The notes beneath the pieces are model-generated. The model ran no database searches. It was given only the letters and a program-made list of their open reading frames with translations, and was not told where the DNA came from. 62,986 nucleotides of DNA, from assembly GCF_010915725.1 (NCBI RefSeq), contig NZ_JAAIJR010000023.1, forward strand, positions 1-62,986, in the 5' to 3' direction. Source of the DNA: Thiorhodococcus mannitoliphagus. Its GTDB lineage: Bacteria; Pseudomonadota; Gammaproteobacteria; Chromatiales; Chromatiaceae. Of the stretch, positions 8,734 through 17,504 are shown piece after piece (positions within the stretch are counted from its first letter, which is position 1; every line of letters begins with the position of its first letter). The position numbers and the translations under genes were made by a program.

Positions 8734-10110
8734 TCACTGCGGCACCGCATCCTCCGCCGGCCCCGCGACCGTGGCGATCCGAGATCGCACGGGGATGTTC
8801 TCCGAATGCAGGCCCGGGGTCTGGCCGTGCAGGTCGAACTCGAGATTGACGCCAGGCCGAAAGATCAGCGTATGAGTGGAGCCGCCGAAATGGAACATAC
8901 CAAGCTGGTCGCCCTTGGCGACGTGCTGCCCCTCGTAGACCGTGATCTCATTGGAGGAGACCTCGGCCATGCCGACGAACATGGCCGCCATCAGGCCGAT
9001 GTCGGGATTGTCGGCTTCGATGAAGACCAGGGCGCGGGTGGCCACTTGCGTAATATATGCCTGTGATTCGTTGGGGCCTGCCGGGTCGAAGCCCTCGGAC
9101 AGCGCCTCGGCATAGTAGGAACCGTCCAGCAGTCGGGTCTTGAGGATCCGGCCGCTTACCGGGCTGTGCCAGCGGTGGTAGCTCAGGGCACTCAAGAAGG
9201 CCTGATAGACGGTCCCGCCGACGAACTGCTCGACCAAGGGGTCGCCGGCCATCATGTGGGCGAGCGAATAGGGCTGAGCCTTGATCCAGAAGGGATGGTG
9301 CAACTGGACATTGGTCGCGATGCGGTAGGGCGCCGACTCACAGGCGTTGGCGATAACGGCGTCGTCGTCCGGAGCGGCCACGGGACGGCGGCCAGGACGA
9401 AAACGGCGGGTGAAGAAATCGTCCCAGGAGGCGAATCCGTAGTAGGGCACGGCGGGATCACAGATGAAGTCTTCGACGAAGGTCGGCATGGCCGCCATAG
9501 CGTCCCGGCCAAACCATCCGCGCTCGGGATCGTCGCTCAGCACGTAGCGAGAATCCGGCGAGCCCAAGAAGACCGCCCATTGGGTCAGAATCTTCTTCAA
9601 CTGCCGGTTGACCTTCTCGTTGAGAAAAGCGGTCGTTCCGGCCGGCGTACCCATGGACCAGTCGAGGATGGCGTTGATCGGAAAACCCACCAACCCGGTT
9701 TGGTTGAACTCCGGCGCCCGATTCATGACGCGGTTCATGAGCGCGAGCATCTGATGGTAGTCCCTCGCCTGCGGGCCGCCGGCTGGATCCTTCTCAAACG
9801 CCGGCTCATCCGGGATCTGCTCGAACATCTGGGTGAACAGCATGAAGAGTTCCGGATCCGTTTCGATCAGCGCCTTGAACTCCTGAATCACGGGCGCCAG
9901 CGGCGGCTCGTCACCGGACGCATCCCCGTCCTGAGTGAGATCGGCTCGCCACGCAGTCAGGGTCCGCTGATCCGACGGCAGCCATCTGCCCACATTGTAA
10001 GGAGCCGGCTCGATGGCCGTTTCCGCCTGAACCGGCGACGCCGCCAAGCAGGACAGCGCTGCAAGCAGGACCGCGGTCAGCCCCCATGGGGTGCGTTTCG
10101 ACGTTCTCAT
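8734..10110 (-). CDS. Secreted phosphatidylserine decarboxylase-like protein
   Basis: A 458-residue protein with a signal peptide ending near AASPVQA. The N-terminal half resembles the PSDC-type extension found on a subgroup of phosphatidylserine decarboxylases. The C-terminal half has the decarboxylase fold motifs YHRWHSPVSG (conserved His) and FHFGGSTH. The latter corresponds to the LGST self-cleavage site, where the Ser becomes the pyruvoyl group. Canonical Psd is an inner-membrane enzyme of phosphatidylethanolamine synthesis without a cleaved signal peptide, so an exported form more likely acts on an amino acid or other substrate outside the cytoplasm. A strong GAGGAG ribosome-binding site precedes the ATG. 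The gene is bracketed by inverted copies of the R1 element. Confidence 0.8.
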   Translation of the reverse strand: MRTSKRTPWGLTAVLLAALSCLAASPVQAETAIEPAPYNVGRWLPSDQRTLTAWRADLTQDGDASGDEPPLAPVIQEFKALIETDPELFMLFTQMFEQIPDEPAFEKDPAGGPQARDYHQMLALMNRVMNRAPEFNQTGLVGFPINAILDWSMGTPAGTTAFLNEKVNRQLKKILTQWAVFLGSPDSRYVLSDDPERGWFGRDAMAAMPTFVEDFICDPAVPYYGFASWDDFFTRRFRPGRRPVAAPDDDAVIANACESAPYRIATNVQLHHPFWIKAQPYSLAHMMAGDPLVEQFVGGTVYQAFLSALSYHRWHSPVSGRILKTRLLDGSYYAEALSEGFDPAGPNESQAYITQVATRALVFIEADNPDIGLMAAMFVGMAEVSSNEITVYEGQHVAKGDQLGMFHFGGSTHTLIFRPGVNLEFDLHGQTPGLHSENIPVRSRIATVAGPAEDAVPQ

Positions 10111-10342
10111 AAGCTCCTCACCTGTGATGGATTCGAATGCAACGAGCAGGCGTTGCCGGGATAGCGCCCAACTTAATCCAAAGCTTGTCCTCTGGATCGA
10201 GTCCTAATTCAGCGGTTGCAATACGCGATGGTCTCGGCAGGCAGGCAAGTCGAGGCAGCCCGCGCAAGGCAAGCGTTCAGAAGGGTATAGTCGGCTCCCA
10301 TCGGTGTGCAGGCCGTACCAGGATGGCGCACAACCGGGTAAC

Positions 10343-10448
10343 TTAGAAAGCGCTCATCAATTGTTTCCCGATGCGAGCGATCCCGCCCGAAATCCCCCCT
10401 GGCCCCCCTTTCCGAAAGGGGGGAAGTTGTTGATGGTCACTTTCTTAG
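10343..10448 (-). mobile_element. MITE-like element R1, copy 2 (inverted)
   Basis: A 106-bp copy in the opposite orientation to copies 1 and 3, with the same ends (CTTAGAAAGC at the left, CACTTTCTTAG at the right) and the same internal CCCCCCTTTCCGAAAGGGGGG hairpin. It lies in the 456-bp gap between the phosphatidylserine-decarboxylase-like gene and the BREX locus. No other feature was recognised in that gap. Confidence 0.85.
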
Positions 10449-10566
10449 GCAGACTACCGCCACAGTTTCAGGGTATGGGTCATCGGTGTTTGCGACAGAA
10501 TCCTCCGCGGCATTGCATCGCTTCGGTTTCAAATTTGGCAAAGGCGGTGTGCACTCAGCGCGAACG

Positions 10567-11280
10567 ATGATGTTGGCAGAGCTGCAGCGCTTGCTCGACG
10601 CGGCCCCCGCCGGTGCCCAGCGTGCTGATTACCGGGAGGCCGTGATCGATGACAACCTGCTCGACAAGCCGACGGTCAATGCTCGCAAGCTTACCTTCCG
10701 GCACCTCAGTGATTTGTACGCCTTGGACCCCGGTACCTGTCTCTTTCGGGTCTTTCGTGGACTCTGGTCCCAGGAGCCGGATGCAAAGCCGTTGCTAGCA
10801 TTGCAGATGGCCCTCACACGCGATGGCCTGCTGCGCAGCAGTGTACCCCAGGTGCTTGCGACCCCGCAGGGGCAGCGTTTCGAACGGGAGGCGATCGAAC
10901 GGCTTCTGACACAATCGGACGAGGGCCGTTTCAGTCTCGCCTCGATAGAGGCCATCGCCCAGCGTATCAACGGCACCTGGACCCAAGCCGGCTATCTGAC
11001 CGGGCACGTCAAGAAGCTTCGCTCGCAGCCGATAGTGACGCCCGTGAATGTCGCCTTTGGCCTGTTCTTGGGATACCTGGAGGGCCGCCTCGCCCAGCGC
11101 CTCTTCAGCAGCGATTGGGCGCGCGTGCTCGATCTCCCCGAGGAGCGGCTCATCGAGCTGACCCAGGCCGCAGCGCAGCGTGGGCTGCTGGTATTCCGCC
11201 GCACCGGCGCTGTGATGGAGGTCCGCTTCCCGGACTATCTGACCGAGCAGGAACAGGATTGGCTCAATGAGCAGGCTTGA
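10567..11280 (+). CDS. brxA: BrxA-like BREX protein (DUF1819-like)
   Basis: About 237 residues from the ATG at 10567; a second ATG follows at once and an in-frame GTG lies farther upstream. The segments LLDKPTVNARKLTFRHLSDL and LLALQMALTRDGLLRSS, its place as first gene of the cluster and its 14-bp overlap with a brxB-like start support BrxA. In type 1 BREX loci brxA is a small helical DNA-binding protein of unclear role, needed in some systems. The frame is intact, unlike the other BREX core genes here. The call leans on context, because BrxA sequences diverge strongly. Confidence 0.6.
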   Translation: MMLAELQRLLDAAPAGAQRADYREAVIDDNLLDKPTVNARKLTFRHLSDLYALDPGTCLFRVFRGLWSQEPDAKPLLALQMALTRDGLLRSSVPQVLATPQGQRFEREAIERLLTQSDEGRFSLASIEAIAQRINGTWTQAGYLTGHVKKLRSQPIVTPVNVAFGLFLGYLEGRLAQRLFSSDWARVLDLPEERLIELTQAAAQRGLLVFRRTGAVMEVRFPDYLTEQEQDWLNEQA

Positions 11281-11503
11281 TCGACTCATCGAAGGCTACG
11301 CAGAGCACATCTCCACGCCTTGGCCCGAGGGGCTGTCCGGCATCGAACGTGTGATCTTCGTCGTCTACCCGCCTGCGGATGAACTGAAATTTCGCGTCTA
11401 CATCGACGAGAAGGAATATGACTTCCAGATCCGCTACGTCTGGCACAACCCCGACAAAGCCAGCATTCCCGACTGGCCCTGGCGCCACGCCGCAACTGTC
11501 ACT

Positions 11504-11617
11504 GGAGCCAGGGCTTCTAGCCCTGGAACCATACTCAACGCTCCTAACCCAGACTCACCAGGCCAAGATGGCCTGGCTACAGATCCAGGCCAGGATGGCC
11601 TGGCTACAGTTCTGGCT
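11504..11617 (+). repeat. Palindromic element R3, copy 1, in frame inside the pglX fusion
   Basis: It contains the unit AGCCAGGGCTTCTAGCCCTGG, then two CCAGGCCA..TGGCCTGGCTACAG units. Each unit is a short palindrome and the outer ends are inverted. The insertion keeps the reading frame and encodes GARASSPG and two PGQDGLAT peptides. It sits just upstream of methyltransferase motif I. Confidence 0.85.
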
Positions 11618-13433
11618 ATAGAGAAAGACTGGATCCCCGCCGCGGGCACCTTCGACGCCTGGCCCGAGCACCTCGGCGAGCTGAAGGTCATGGACCCCTG
11701 CTGCGGCTCCGGACACTTCCTGGTCGCGGCCTTCCAGATGCTGGTGCCGATGCGCATGGCGCTGGAGGGACTGAGCGCGCAGGAGGCCGTCGACGCCGTG
11801 CTGCGCGACAACCTGCACGGCCTGGAGCTGGACCAGCGCTGCGTCGAGATCGCCGCCTTCGCGCTGGCCCTGACCGCCTGGCGCTGGCCCGATGCCGGCG
11901 GCTACCGCCCATTGCCGACGCTGAATCTCGCCTGCTCCGGCCTCGGCATCAATGCCCCGAAGGCCGACTGGCTGCGCCTCGCCGAGGGCGACCCGGACCT
12001 GGAGCACGCGCTGGAACGCCTCTACGACCTGTTTGCGGACGCCCCGACCCTGGGCAGCCTGATCGACCCGCACCGCGTCTTCAGCGGTGACCTATTGGAT
12101 CAGGGCTGGGATCGCGTCGCGCCGCTGCTGGAGCGCGCGCTCGCCTCGGAAGACGATCAACAGCGCGAGCTTGGCGTCGTCGCCGCCGGCCTGGTCCGCG
12201 CCGCGCAACTGCTCGCCGAACGCTATCACTGGGTCATCACCAACGTGCCCTACCTGTCCCGCGGCAAGCAGGCACCGCGGCTCAAGACTTTCTGTGAGAA
12301 CCACTACCCCGATGCCAAGAACGACCTGGCCAATGTCTTCCTGGAGCGTTGTCTGGAACTGGCGCGGGAGCGGGGTGCCGGCGTCGTGCAGATTGTCATG
12401 CCGCAGAATTGGCTGTTCCTGACCAGCTATCGGAAGCAGCGGGAGCGGTTGTTGCGGGATCTTTCGTGGAATCTTGTAGCACTGCTTGGGCCGAAGGGCT
12501 TTCAAACGCCGATGTGGGATTTCAATGTCCAGTTACTGACTCAGACTCGCGGGCGAGCCAGGGGGGACTCGATGCTGCGGGGGGTGGATGCGAGTAAGCC
12601 GAGATCAGCGGGGGAGAAGGCGGACGTGTTGCGGGGTGGGGAGACAGCTTCAGTAAGTCAGGCGGGGCAGCTGGAAAATCCGGATGCGCGCATAGCATTA
12701 GAAGATTCTGCGGGCATAGAGTTACTGCAAACGCTCTCTCATGGAGTTCATGGTTTTGGCAGCAAAGATTCTCCACGTTATTTTCGAGAATTCTATGAGC
12801 TTATTGCGCCAAATGCCGACTGGCAAGTGATGTCAACAACCGTTGACCAAATCCTCCAATTCGGCGGAAAAGAGCAATTGGTCTACTGGCAACACGGAAA
12901 CGGCTTGCTTGCTGAATTGGGAAAAAAGGGGCTGGCAATACCTGCTGGGGAACTGGCGTGGGGCAAGTGGGGCGTGGCAGTCAGTCAAATGCGAGACTTG
13001 CCGGTTACCCTACACTCCGGTGAGATTTTCGACAAGAATGTTGCCGTCATTTTGCCCCGTAGTCCGTCCGATCTCCCGGCAATTTGGTGCTTCTGCTCCT
13101 CCCCACAATTCAACGAAGCAGTTCGCCAAATCGACCAATCCCTGAAGGTCACCAACGCCACCCTCGTCAAAGTCCCCTTCGACCTCCCCCACTGGCAACA
13201 AGTCGCCTTGGAGCGCTACCCCAACGGCCTCCCCGAACCCTACTCCGACGACCCCACCCAATGGATCTTCCACGGCCACCCCTGCGGCTCGGTGATCTGG
13301 GACGAGACGGCCAAATGGACCGCCATCGGCCCCAAGCGCACCGACGCGACGGTGCTGCAGACCGCCGTCGCCCGCCTGCTCGGCTACCGCTGGCCGGCCG
13401 AGACCGACACTGTATCTGTAGCCACCGCTTTCA

Positions 13434-13557
13434 CTGTAGCCAGGGCTTCCAGCCCTGGGGCTCCTGCTGTAGCCAGGGCTTCCAGCCCTGGGTCTCCAGG
13501 CCAAGATGGCCTGGCTACAGTCCCAGGCCAGGATGGCCTGGCTACAGTTCCGGCTAC
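13434..13557 (+). repeat. Palindromic element R3, copy 2, in frame inside the pglX fusion
   Basis: Two tandem GTAGCCAGGGCTTCCAGCCC units are followed by two CCAGGCCA..TGGCCTGGCTACAG units, giving VARASSPG twice and PGQDGLAT twice in the protein. The frame is kept. It lies between the recognition region and the C-terminal domain of PglX. Confidence 0.85.
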
Positions 13558-14376
13558 GGAGACGGGCACACAGCTGGAGTTGTCGGACGAATCCCGCATC
13601 CTGGTCGCCGAGGCCCGCAAGCTCGACGCTTTCAGCGACGACGACGGCATCTGCTGCCTGCCCGCCATCCGCGGCGAGCCGGCCGCCCACGAGCGCCTGC
13701 TGCGACTACTGGCAGCGGCCTATGGTGACGACTGGACCGCCGGCACCCTGACCAAGCTGCTGGCCGAGTCCGGCACCAAGGGCAAGGGACTGGATGTCTG
13801 GCTGCGGGACGCCTTCTTTGAGCAGCACTGCAAGCTGTTCCATCACCGCCCCTTCATCTGGCACATCTGGGACGGCCTCAAGGACGGCTTCGCGGCCCTG
13901 GTCAACTACCATAAGCTCGACCGCGCCAACCTCGAGCGACTGATCTACACCAACCTCGGCGACTGGATTCGGATGCAGGAACGCGCCGCCGCCGATGGCC
14001 AACAGGGCGCCGACGAGCGCCTGGCCGCCGCCAAGGCCCTCAAGACCCGGCTTGAGGCCATCCTGGAGGGCGAGGCCCCGCTCGACATCTTCGTGCGCTG
14101 GAAGCCCATCGAGCAGCAGCCCACAGGCTGGGAGCCGGACCTCAACGACGGCGTGCGTCTGAACATCCGCCCCTTCCTGCTCGCCGGCGACGTCGGCAAA
14201 AAGGGCGCCGGCATCCTGCGCGCCAAGCCGAACATCCACTGGAAGAAGGACCGCGGCAAAGACGTCGAAAGCGCCCCCTGGTTCCACCGGTTCCAGGGCG
14301 ACCGCATCAACGATTACCACCTGACCCTGGCAGAAAAGCGCGCCGCGCGGGGAGCAGCCGAGGCAGTAGAGACGAC

Positions 14377-15471
14377 ATGAAGCCAGTGACAGCCCCGACG
14401 CAGCTTACCCGGCTCGTGCTTAAAGGCTACAAATCCATCCAGGCATGTGACCTGGAGCTTGGCGCGCTCAACGTGCTGGTTGGTGCCAATGGGGCGGGAA
14501 AGTCGAACCTGATCGGCTTCTTCAAGCTGATCCGCGAGATGACGGATGGGAACCTGCAGCGGCATGTTGCCAAGGCGGGCGGACCGGATGCGCTGCTGCA
14601 CTTCGGGCGTAAGGTCAGCGAGTCGCTGCGCTGTGAGCTGTACTTCGGTCACAATGGCTACCAGGCAACGCTGGAGCCCACGCTCGACAACCGATTGATG
14701 TTCTCCTATGAAGCCTTCTGGTGGGACGTGTCTGGTCCCCGTCAGATCGGCGCGGGCCATTTCGAGAGCAAGTGCAAGGAAGGCACCCGCACCGGAATCG
14801 ATGAATACGTGCTGCCGGCCATGCGGAGCTGGTCGGTCTATCACTTCCACGACACCAGCGACGAGGCGCGAGTCAAGCAGCCCCACGCGATCAACGACAA
14901 CGACTACCTGCGCCCGGATGCGCGGAATCTGGCGGCCTACCTCTACCGCCTGTATCAGACCGAGAGAGCCCATTACGACCGCATCGTTCGGACCATTCAA
15001 CTGGCGGCGCCTTTCTTTGGCGATTTTTACTTACGGCCAAGCCCCGCGAACAAGGAGTTCATCGAGTTGGAATGGGTTGAGCGTGGTCAGGACTTCCCGT
15101 TCAAGGCCCATGTCTTATCCGACGGTACCCTACGCTTCATCTGTCTCGCGACCCTGCTCTTGCAACCGGAGCAGAACCGACCTGACAGCATCCTTGTTGA
15201 TGAGCCCGAGCTTGGGCTGCACCCATACGCGATTACTGTCCTGGCATCGCTGTTCAAGTCGGCAGCTAAGAAGAACCAGATTATCGTCTCTACCCAGTCT
15301 GTCGAATTGGTAAACGAGCTCGATGCCGAGGACTTGATCGTCGTAGATCGAGATCGAGGCCGTTCGACATTCCAACGCTTGGATGCATCGGGCTTACAGG
15401 ATTGGCTGGAGGAGTACAGCCTTGGCGAGCTTTGGAAGAAGAACGTCATCGGCGGGAGACCGACGCGATGA
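14377..15471 (+). CDS. AAA ATPase of the OLD/RecF-like group, first gene of a two-gene defence-type cassette
   Basis: A 364-residue SMC/OLD-like ATPase with Walker A GANGAGKSN near residue 36, a signature-like LSDGTLRFI segment near 247 and Walker B SILVDEPELGLHP near 270. IIVSTQSVELVN further on fits the H-loop/Ser region of AAA_21-type proteins. The start overlaps the pglX stop and its own stop overlaps the next ATG (both ATGA), so it is coupled on both sides. ATPases of this group pair with Toprim-like partners in OLD-, AbiL- or PARIS-like anti-phage systems. Accessory genes commonly sit between pglX and pglZ in BREX loci. The frame is undamaged. Confidence 0.8.
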   Translation: MKPVTAPTQLTRLVLKGYKSIQACDLELGALNVLVGANGAGKSNLIGFFKLIREMTDGNLQRHVAKAGGPDALLHFGRKVSESLRCELYFGHNGYQATLEPTLDNRLMFSYEAFWWDVSGPRQIGAGHFESKCKEGTRTGIDEYVLPAMRSWSVYHFHDTSDEARVKQPHAINDNDYLRPDARNLAAYLYRLYQTERAHYDRIVRTIQLAAPFFGDFYLRPSPANKEFIELEWVERGQDFPFKAHVLSDGTLRFICLATLLLQPEQNRPDSILVDEPELGLHPYAITVLASLFKSAAKKNQIIVSTQSVELVNELDAEDLIVVDRDRGRSTFQRLDASGLQDWLEEYSLGELWKKNVIGGRPTR

Positions 15472-16121
15472 CGCGAGTGGACGTGATGGTGGAGGGACAA
15501 ACGGAGGAGACCTTCGTGCGCGAGCTGTTGTACGACCCGTTGGTGAATCGCGGAGTCTTCCTGTATCCGATCCTGCTGCGCACGAGCGCCCAGGGCAAGG
15601 GCGGGGTTGTTTCCTATGGCAAGGTCCGTTCTCAGGTCTTGCGCCAGTGTCTGAGCGATGCGAGCGCCAAGGTCACAACCATGATCGACCTTTTTCGGCT
15701 CCCGAAGGACTTTCCCGAGAAACAGGCTTGCGCGGCCGCACAGCTCTATTCGCGGGTCGATTGTCTGGAGCAGGCGTTCGCGAGTGACATCGGTTGCGGA
15801 AACTTCGTTCCTTACCTGTCGGTGCATGAATTCGAGGGCCTGCTGTTCTCGGACGCGACACGGTTCGCAAACTGGTTCGACGAACCGGAGCCTCTGCAGC
15901 AGCTCAACACAGTCGCGACGGGCTTTCAAAACCCGGAACACATCAACGACGGAGCGCAAACAGCGCCGTCCAAACGTATCGAGTCGAGCCTGGGCAGGCT
16001 GGGCTACCAGAAACCGGTTCACGGTCCGCTGATCGCCATGGACATCGGGTTGGACTGCATCCGTGCCCAATGTCCACATTTCGATGCTTGGGTAACGAAA
16101 CTTGAGGGGCTTGGAGTATAG
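15468..16121 (+). CDS. DUF4276-family protein (Toprim-like partner of the AAA ATPase)
   Basis: 217 residues from the ATG that overlaps the stop of the ATPase gene; the TTG upstream in the same frame is ignored. The start MTRVDVMVEGQTEETFV is typical of DUF4276 and carries the conserved Glu of Toprim-like folds. MIDLFRLPKDFP supplies a second acidic site, and VHEFEGLLFSD is a family hallmark. By analogy with RloB- and OLD-like Toprim proteins it may be the effector nuclease set off by the ATPase (inference). The gene is intact. Confidence 0.75.
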   Translation: MTRVDVMVEGQTEETFVRELLYDPLVNRGVFLYPILLRTSAQGKGGVVSYGKVRSQVLRQCLSDASAKVTTMIDLFRLPKDFPEKQACAAAQLYSRVDCLEQAFASDIGCGNFVPYLSVHEFEGLLFSDATRFANWFDEPEPLQQLNTVATGFQNPEHINDGAQTAPSKRIESSLGRLGYQKPVHGPLIAMDIGLDCIRAQCPHFDAWVTKLEGLGV

Positions 16122-16136
16122 TAACGCATCGCGTTA
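16117..16136 (+). promoter_or_regulatory. Likely -10 element and operator of the higBA-like module
   Basis: A TATAGT hexamer at 16117-16122 touches a perfect dyad TAACGC-ATC-GCGTTA at 16122-16136, 10 bp before the toxin ATG. HigA-type antitoxins usually bind such dyads over their own promoter to repress it. No convincing -35 box was seen. Confidence 0.5.
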
Positions 16137-16146
16137 TGCTTCTACG

Positions 16147-16425
16147 ATGATCAAGACGTTCCGCTGCCGGGACAGGGAGGCGTTGTTCTCGGGACGGCGC
16201 GTTGCGCGGTTCGCCAACATCGAACGCGCGGCGTTGCGCAAGCTCGTCCAGCTCAATCTGGCGCGTGTCGTCGACGACATGCGCGCGCCTCCCGGCAACC
16301 GGCTGGAGTCCCTGAAAGGCAATCGCGCCGGACAGTGGAGCGTTCGCATCAACGCGCAATGGCGTCTGTGTTTCCGCTTTTCGGACGGCGACGCCCTGGA
16401 TGTCGAAATCGTCGACGACCACTGA
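16147..16425 (+). CDS. higB: HigB/RelE-family toxin (killer protein)
   Basis: 92 residues starting at MIKTFRCRDREALFSGRRV; the longer in-frame extension lacks homology and would cover the operator. The sequence, including RKLVQLNLARVVDDMRAPPG, LKGNRAGQWSVRINAQWR and a C-terminal VEIVDDH, matches HigB/GraT ribosome-dependent mRNA interferases. The toxin gene lies before the antitoxin, the order characteristic of higBA. It sits between the DUF4276 gene and the pglZ remnant and may help hold the decaying island in place. Confidence 0.85.
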   Translation: MIKTFRCRDREALFSGRRVARFANIERAALRKLVQLNLARVVDDMRAPPGNRLESLKGNRAGQWSVRINAQWRLCFRFSDGDALDVEIVDDH

Positions 16426-16437
16426 GAGGTGAAACAG

Positions 16438-16746
16438 ATGACCCGGGAGCTGGCGCCGGTTTCTCCCGGCGAGATGCTGATGGAGGAATTCCTCAAACCG
16501 CTGTCGCTGTCGCAGTATGCGCTGGCGCGGGCGGTGCATGTGCCGCCGCGGCGGATCAACGAGATTGTGCATGGCAAGCGCGCAGTGACGGCGGATACCG
16601 ACCTGCGACTATGCCGTTTCTTCGGCTTGTCGGAAGGCTGGTGGCTGCGCCTACAGGTCGACTATGACATTGCCCTGGCCAAGGAAAGCATGGCCGAGGT
16701 GCTCAGCGAGATTGAGCCATTGCCGCGTGATCGCGAGGCCGCATGA
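16438..16746 (+). CDS. higA: HigA-family antitoxin (XRE helix-turn-helix)
   Basis: 102 residues from the ATG at 16438, preceded by a GAGAGGTG ribosome-binding site. It has the HigA pattern: a short N-terminus (VSPGEMLMEEFLKPLSLSQ), a helix-turn-helix (ALARAVHVPPRRINEIVHGK) and a C-terminal dimerisation helix. It should neutralise the upstream toxin and repress the operon through the dyad at 16122-16136. Confidence 0.87.
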   Translation: MTRELAPVSPGEMLMEEFLKPLSLSQYALARAVHVPPRRINEIVHGKRAVTADTDLRLCRFFGLSEGWWLRLQVDYDIALAKESMAEVLSEIEPLPRDREAA

Positions 16747-16871
16747 GCACGGTGGCGGTCTGGCATTGATGTCGTTGGCCGTTTGGCGGACAGCAAGGCG
16801 GCAGCCAAGGCAGATGCTTTGGGGAGAGCCGCTCCGTGGTCGCGATTGACTGAGGCCAGATAGCGCAGCAT

Positions 16872-16895
16872 ACTTGTACGATATGTCGAACAAGT
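16872..16895 (+). promoter_or_regulatory. Palindromic operator upstream of yefM-yoeB
   Basis: A 24-bp near-perfect inverted repeat (arms ACTTGT..CGA and TCG..ACAAGT, two mismatched pairs) ends 12 bp before the yefM ATG. It also overlaps the space just before the AGGAAGG ribosome-binding site. YefM/YoeB complexes repress their own promoter at palindromes of this type, so this is the probable binding site. Confidence 0.6.
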
Positions 16896-16907
16896 AGGAA
16901 GGCTGCC

Positions 16908-17162
16908 ATGCAAACCATCACCTTCTCCGATGCCCGCAATCAACTGAAGCAAGTGCTTGATCGCGTTGTGGACGACGCGGACTACACGGTCATCACCCGT
17001 CGAGATGCTGAAGACGCGGTCGTTATGTCCCTCGACAGCTTCAACAGCCTGATGGAGACGGTCCACCTGCTCCGCTCACCAGCCAACGCCGAGCATCTCG
17101 CCCGCTCCATTGCTCAATACCGCCAGGGACAGACAGCCGAGCATCCGTTGCAGCATGACTAG
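16908..17162 (+). CDS. yefM: YefM/Phd-family antitoxin
   Basis: 84 residues with the typical start MQTITFSDARNQLKQVLDRV and the DYTVITRRDAEDAVVMSLD segment of the Phd/YefM fold. The C-terminal tail is the disordered toxin-binding part. Its last codons overlap the toxin start by 8 bp. It binds DNA as a dimer and neutralises YoeB. Confidence 0.9.
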   Translation: MQTITFSDARNQLKQVLDRVVDDADYTVITRRDAEDAVVMSLDSFNSLMETVHLLRSPANAEHLARSIAQYRQGQTAEHPLQHD

Positions 17163-17415
17163 AAGGCTCGCCTGGACCCAAGAGGCTTGGGCAGATTACG
17201 TCTACTGGCAAAGCCAAGACCGCAAGACCCTAAAGCGCATCAATGCGCTCATCGCCGACGTGCTGCGGACGCCGTTCGAAGGTATCGGCAAACCCGAGGC
17301 CTTGCGGGAAAACCTGAGCGGCTTCTGGTCGCGTCGCATCGACCAAGCGAATCGTCTGGTCTACGCTGTCGATAGCGAGCAGATCACCATTATTTCCTGC
17401 CGTTATCACGATTGA
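17155..17415 (+). CDS. yoeB: YoeB-family mRNA interferase toxin
   Basis: 86 residues beginning MTRRLAWTQEAWADYVYWQS, from an ATG inside the end of yefM. It has the family hallmarks DRKTLKRINALIADV, GIGKPEALRENLSGFWSRRI and the C-terminal ISCRYHD, which carries the catalytic His and terminal aromatic residue. YoeB cleaves mRNA at the ribosomal A site. The gene is intact, so the module may be active although its BREX neighbours are broken. Confidence 0.92.
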   Translation: MTRRLAWTQEAWADYVYWQSQDRKTLKRINALIADVLRTPFEGIGKPEALRENLSGFWSRRIDQANRLVYAVDSEQITIISCRYHD

Positions 17416-17504
17416 TTTGAGCTCGGAATGAGCAAACGCAGGTGAGTATCCAGTTGAACGCGGACACAGTTGCCAACGTTAAAGGGCGTGGCGGTACGGC
17501 ATCA

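Larger units (their letters stand above)
11267..14380 (+). pseudogene. pglX: brxB'-pglX deletion fusion: BrxB N-terminus joined to the BREX adenine methyltransferase PglX
   Basis: An open frame of 1037 residues made of unlike parts. Residues 1 to about 40 (MSRLDRLIEGYAEHISTPWP and on) read like the start of BrxB (DUF1788). From about residue 125 it is PglX: motif I DPCCGSGHFL near 143, catalytic NVPYLSRGKQ near 326, and the usual PglX C-terminus. The rest of brxB, all of brxC and the PglX N-terminal domain are absent, so a deletion of several kilobases is inferred. Two palindromic elements (11504-11617 and 13434-13557) are inserted in frame. About 12690-13170, where target recognition would lie, is visibly AT-richer than its flanks. 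PglX normally methylates one adenine to mark self DNA; this form is unlikely to work as a normal BREX methylase. Confidence 0.75.

Noticed and set aside
9166-10164. A 332-codon open frame antisense to the phosphatidylserine-decarboxylase-like gene
   Set aside because: The opposite strand encodes a signal peptide, decarboxylase motifs and a GAGGAG site; this frame has none.
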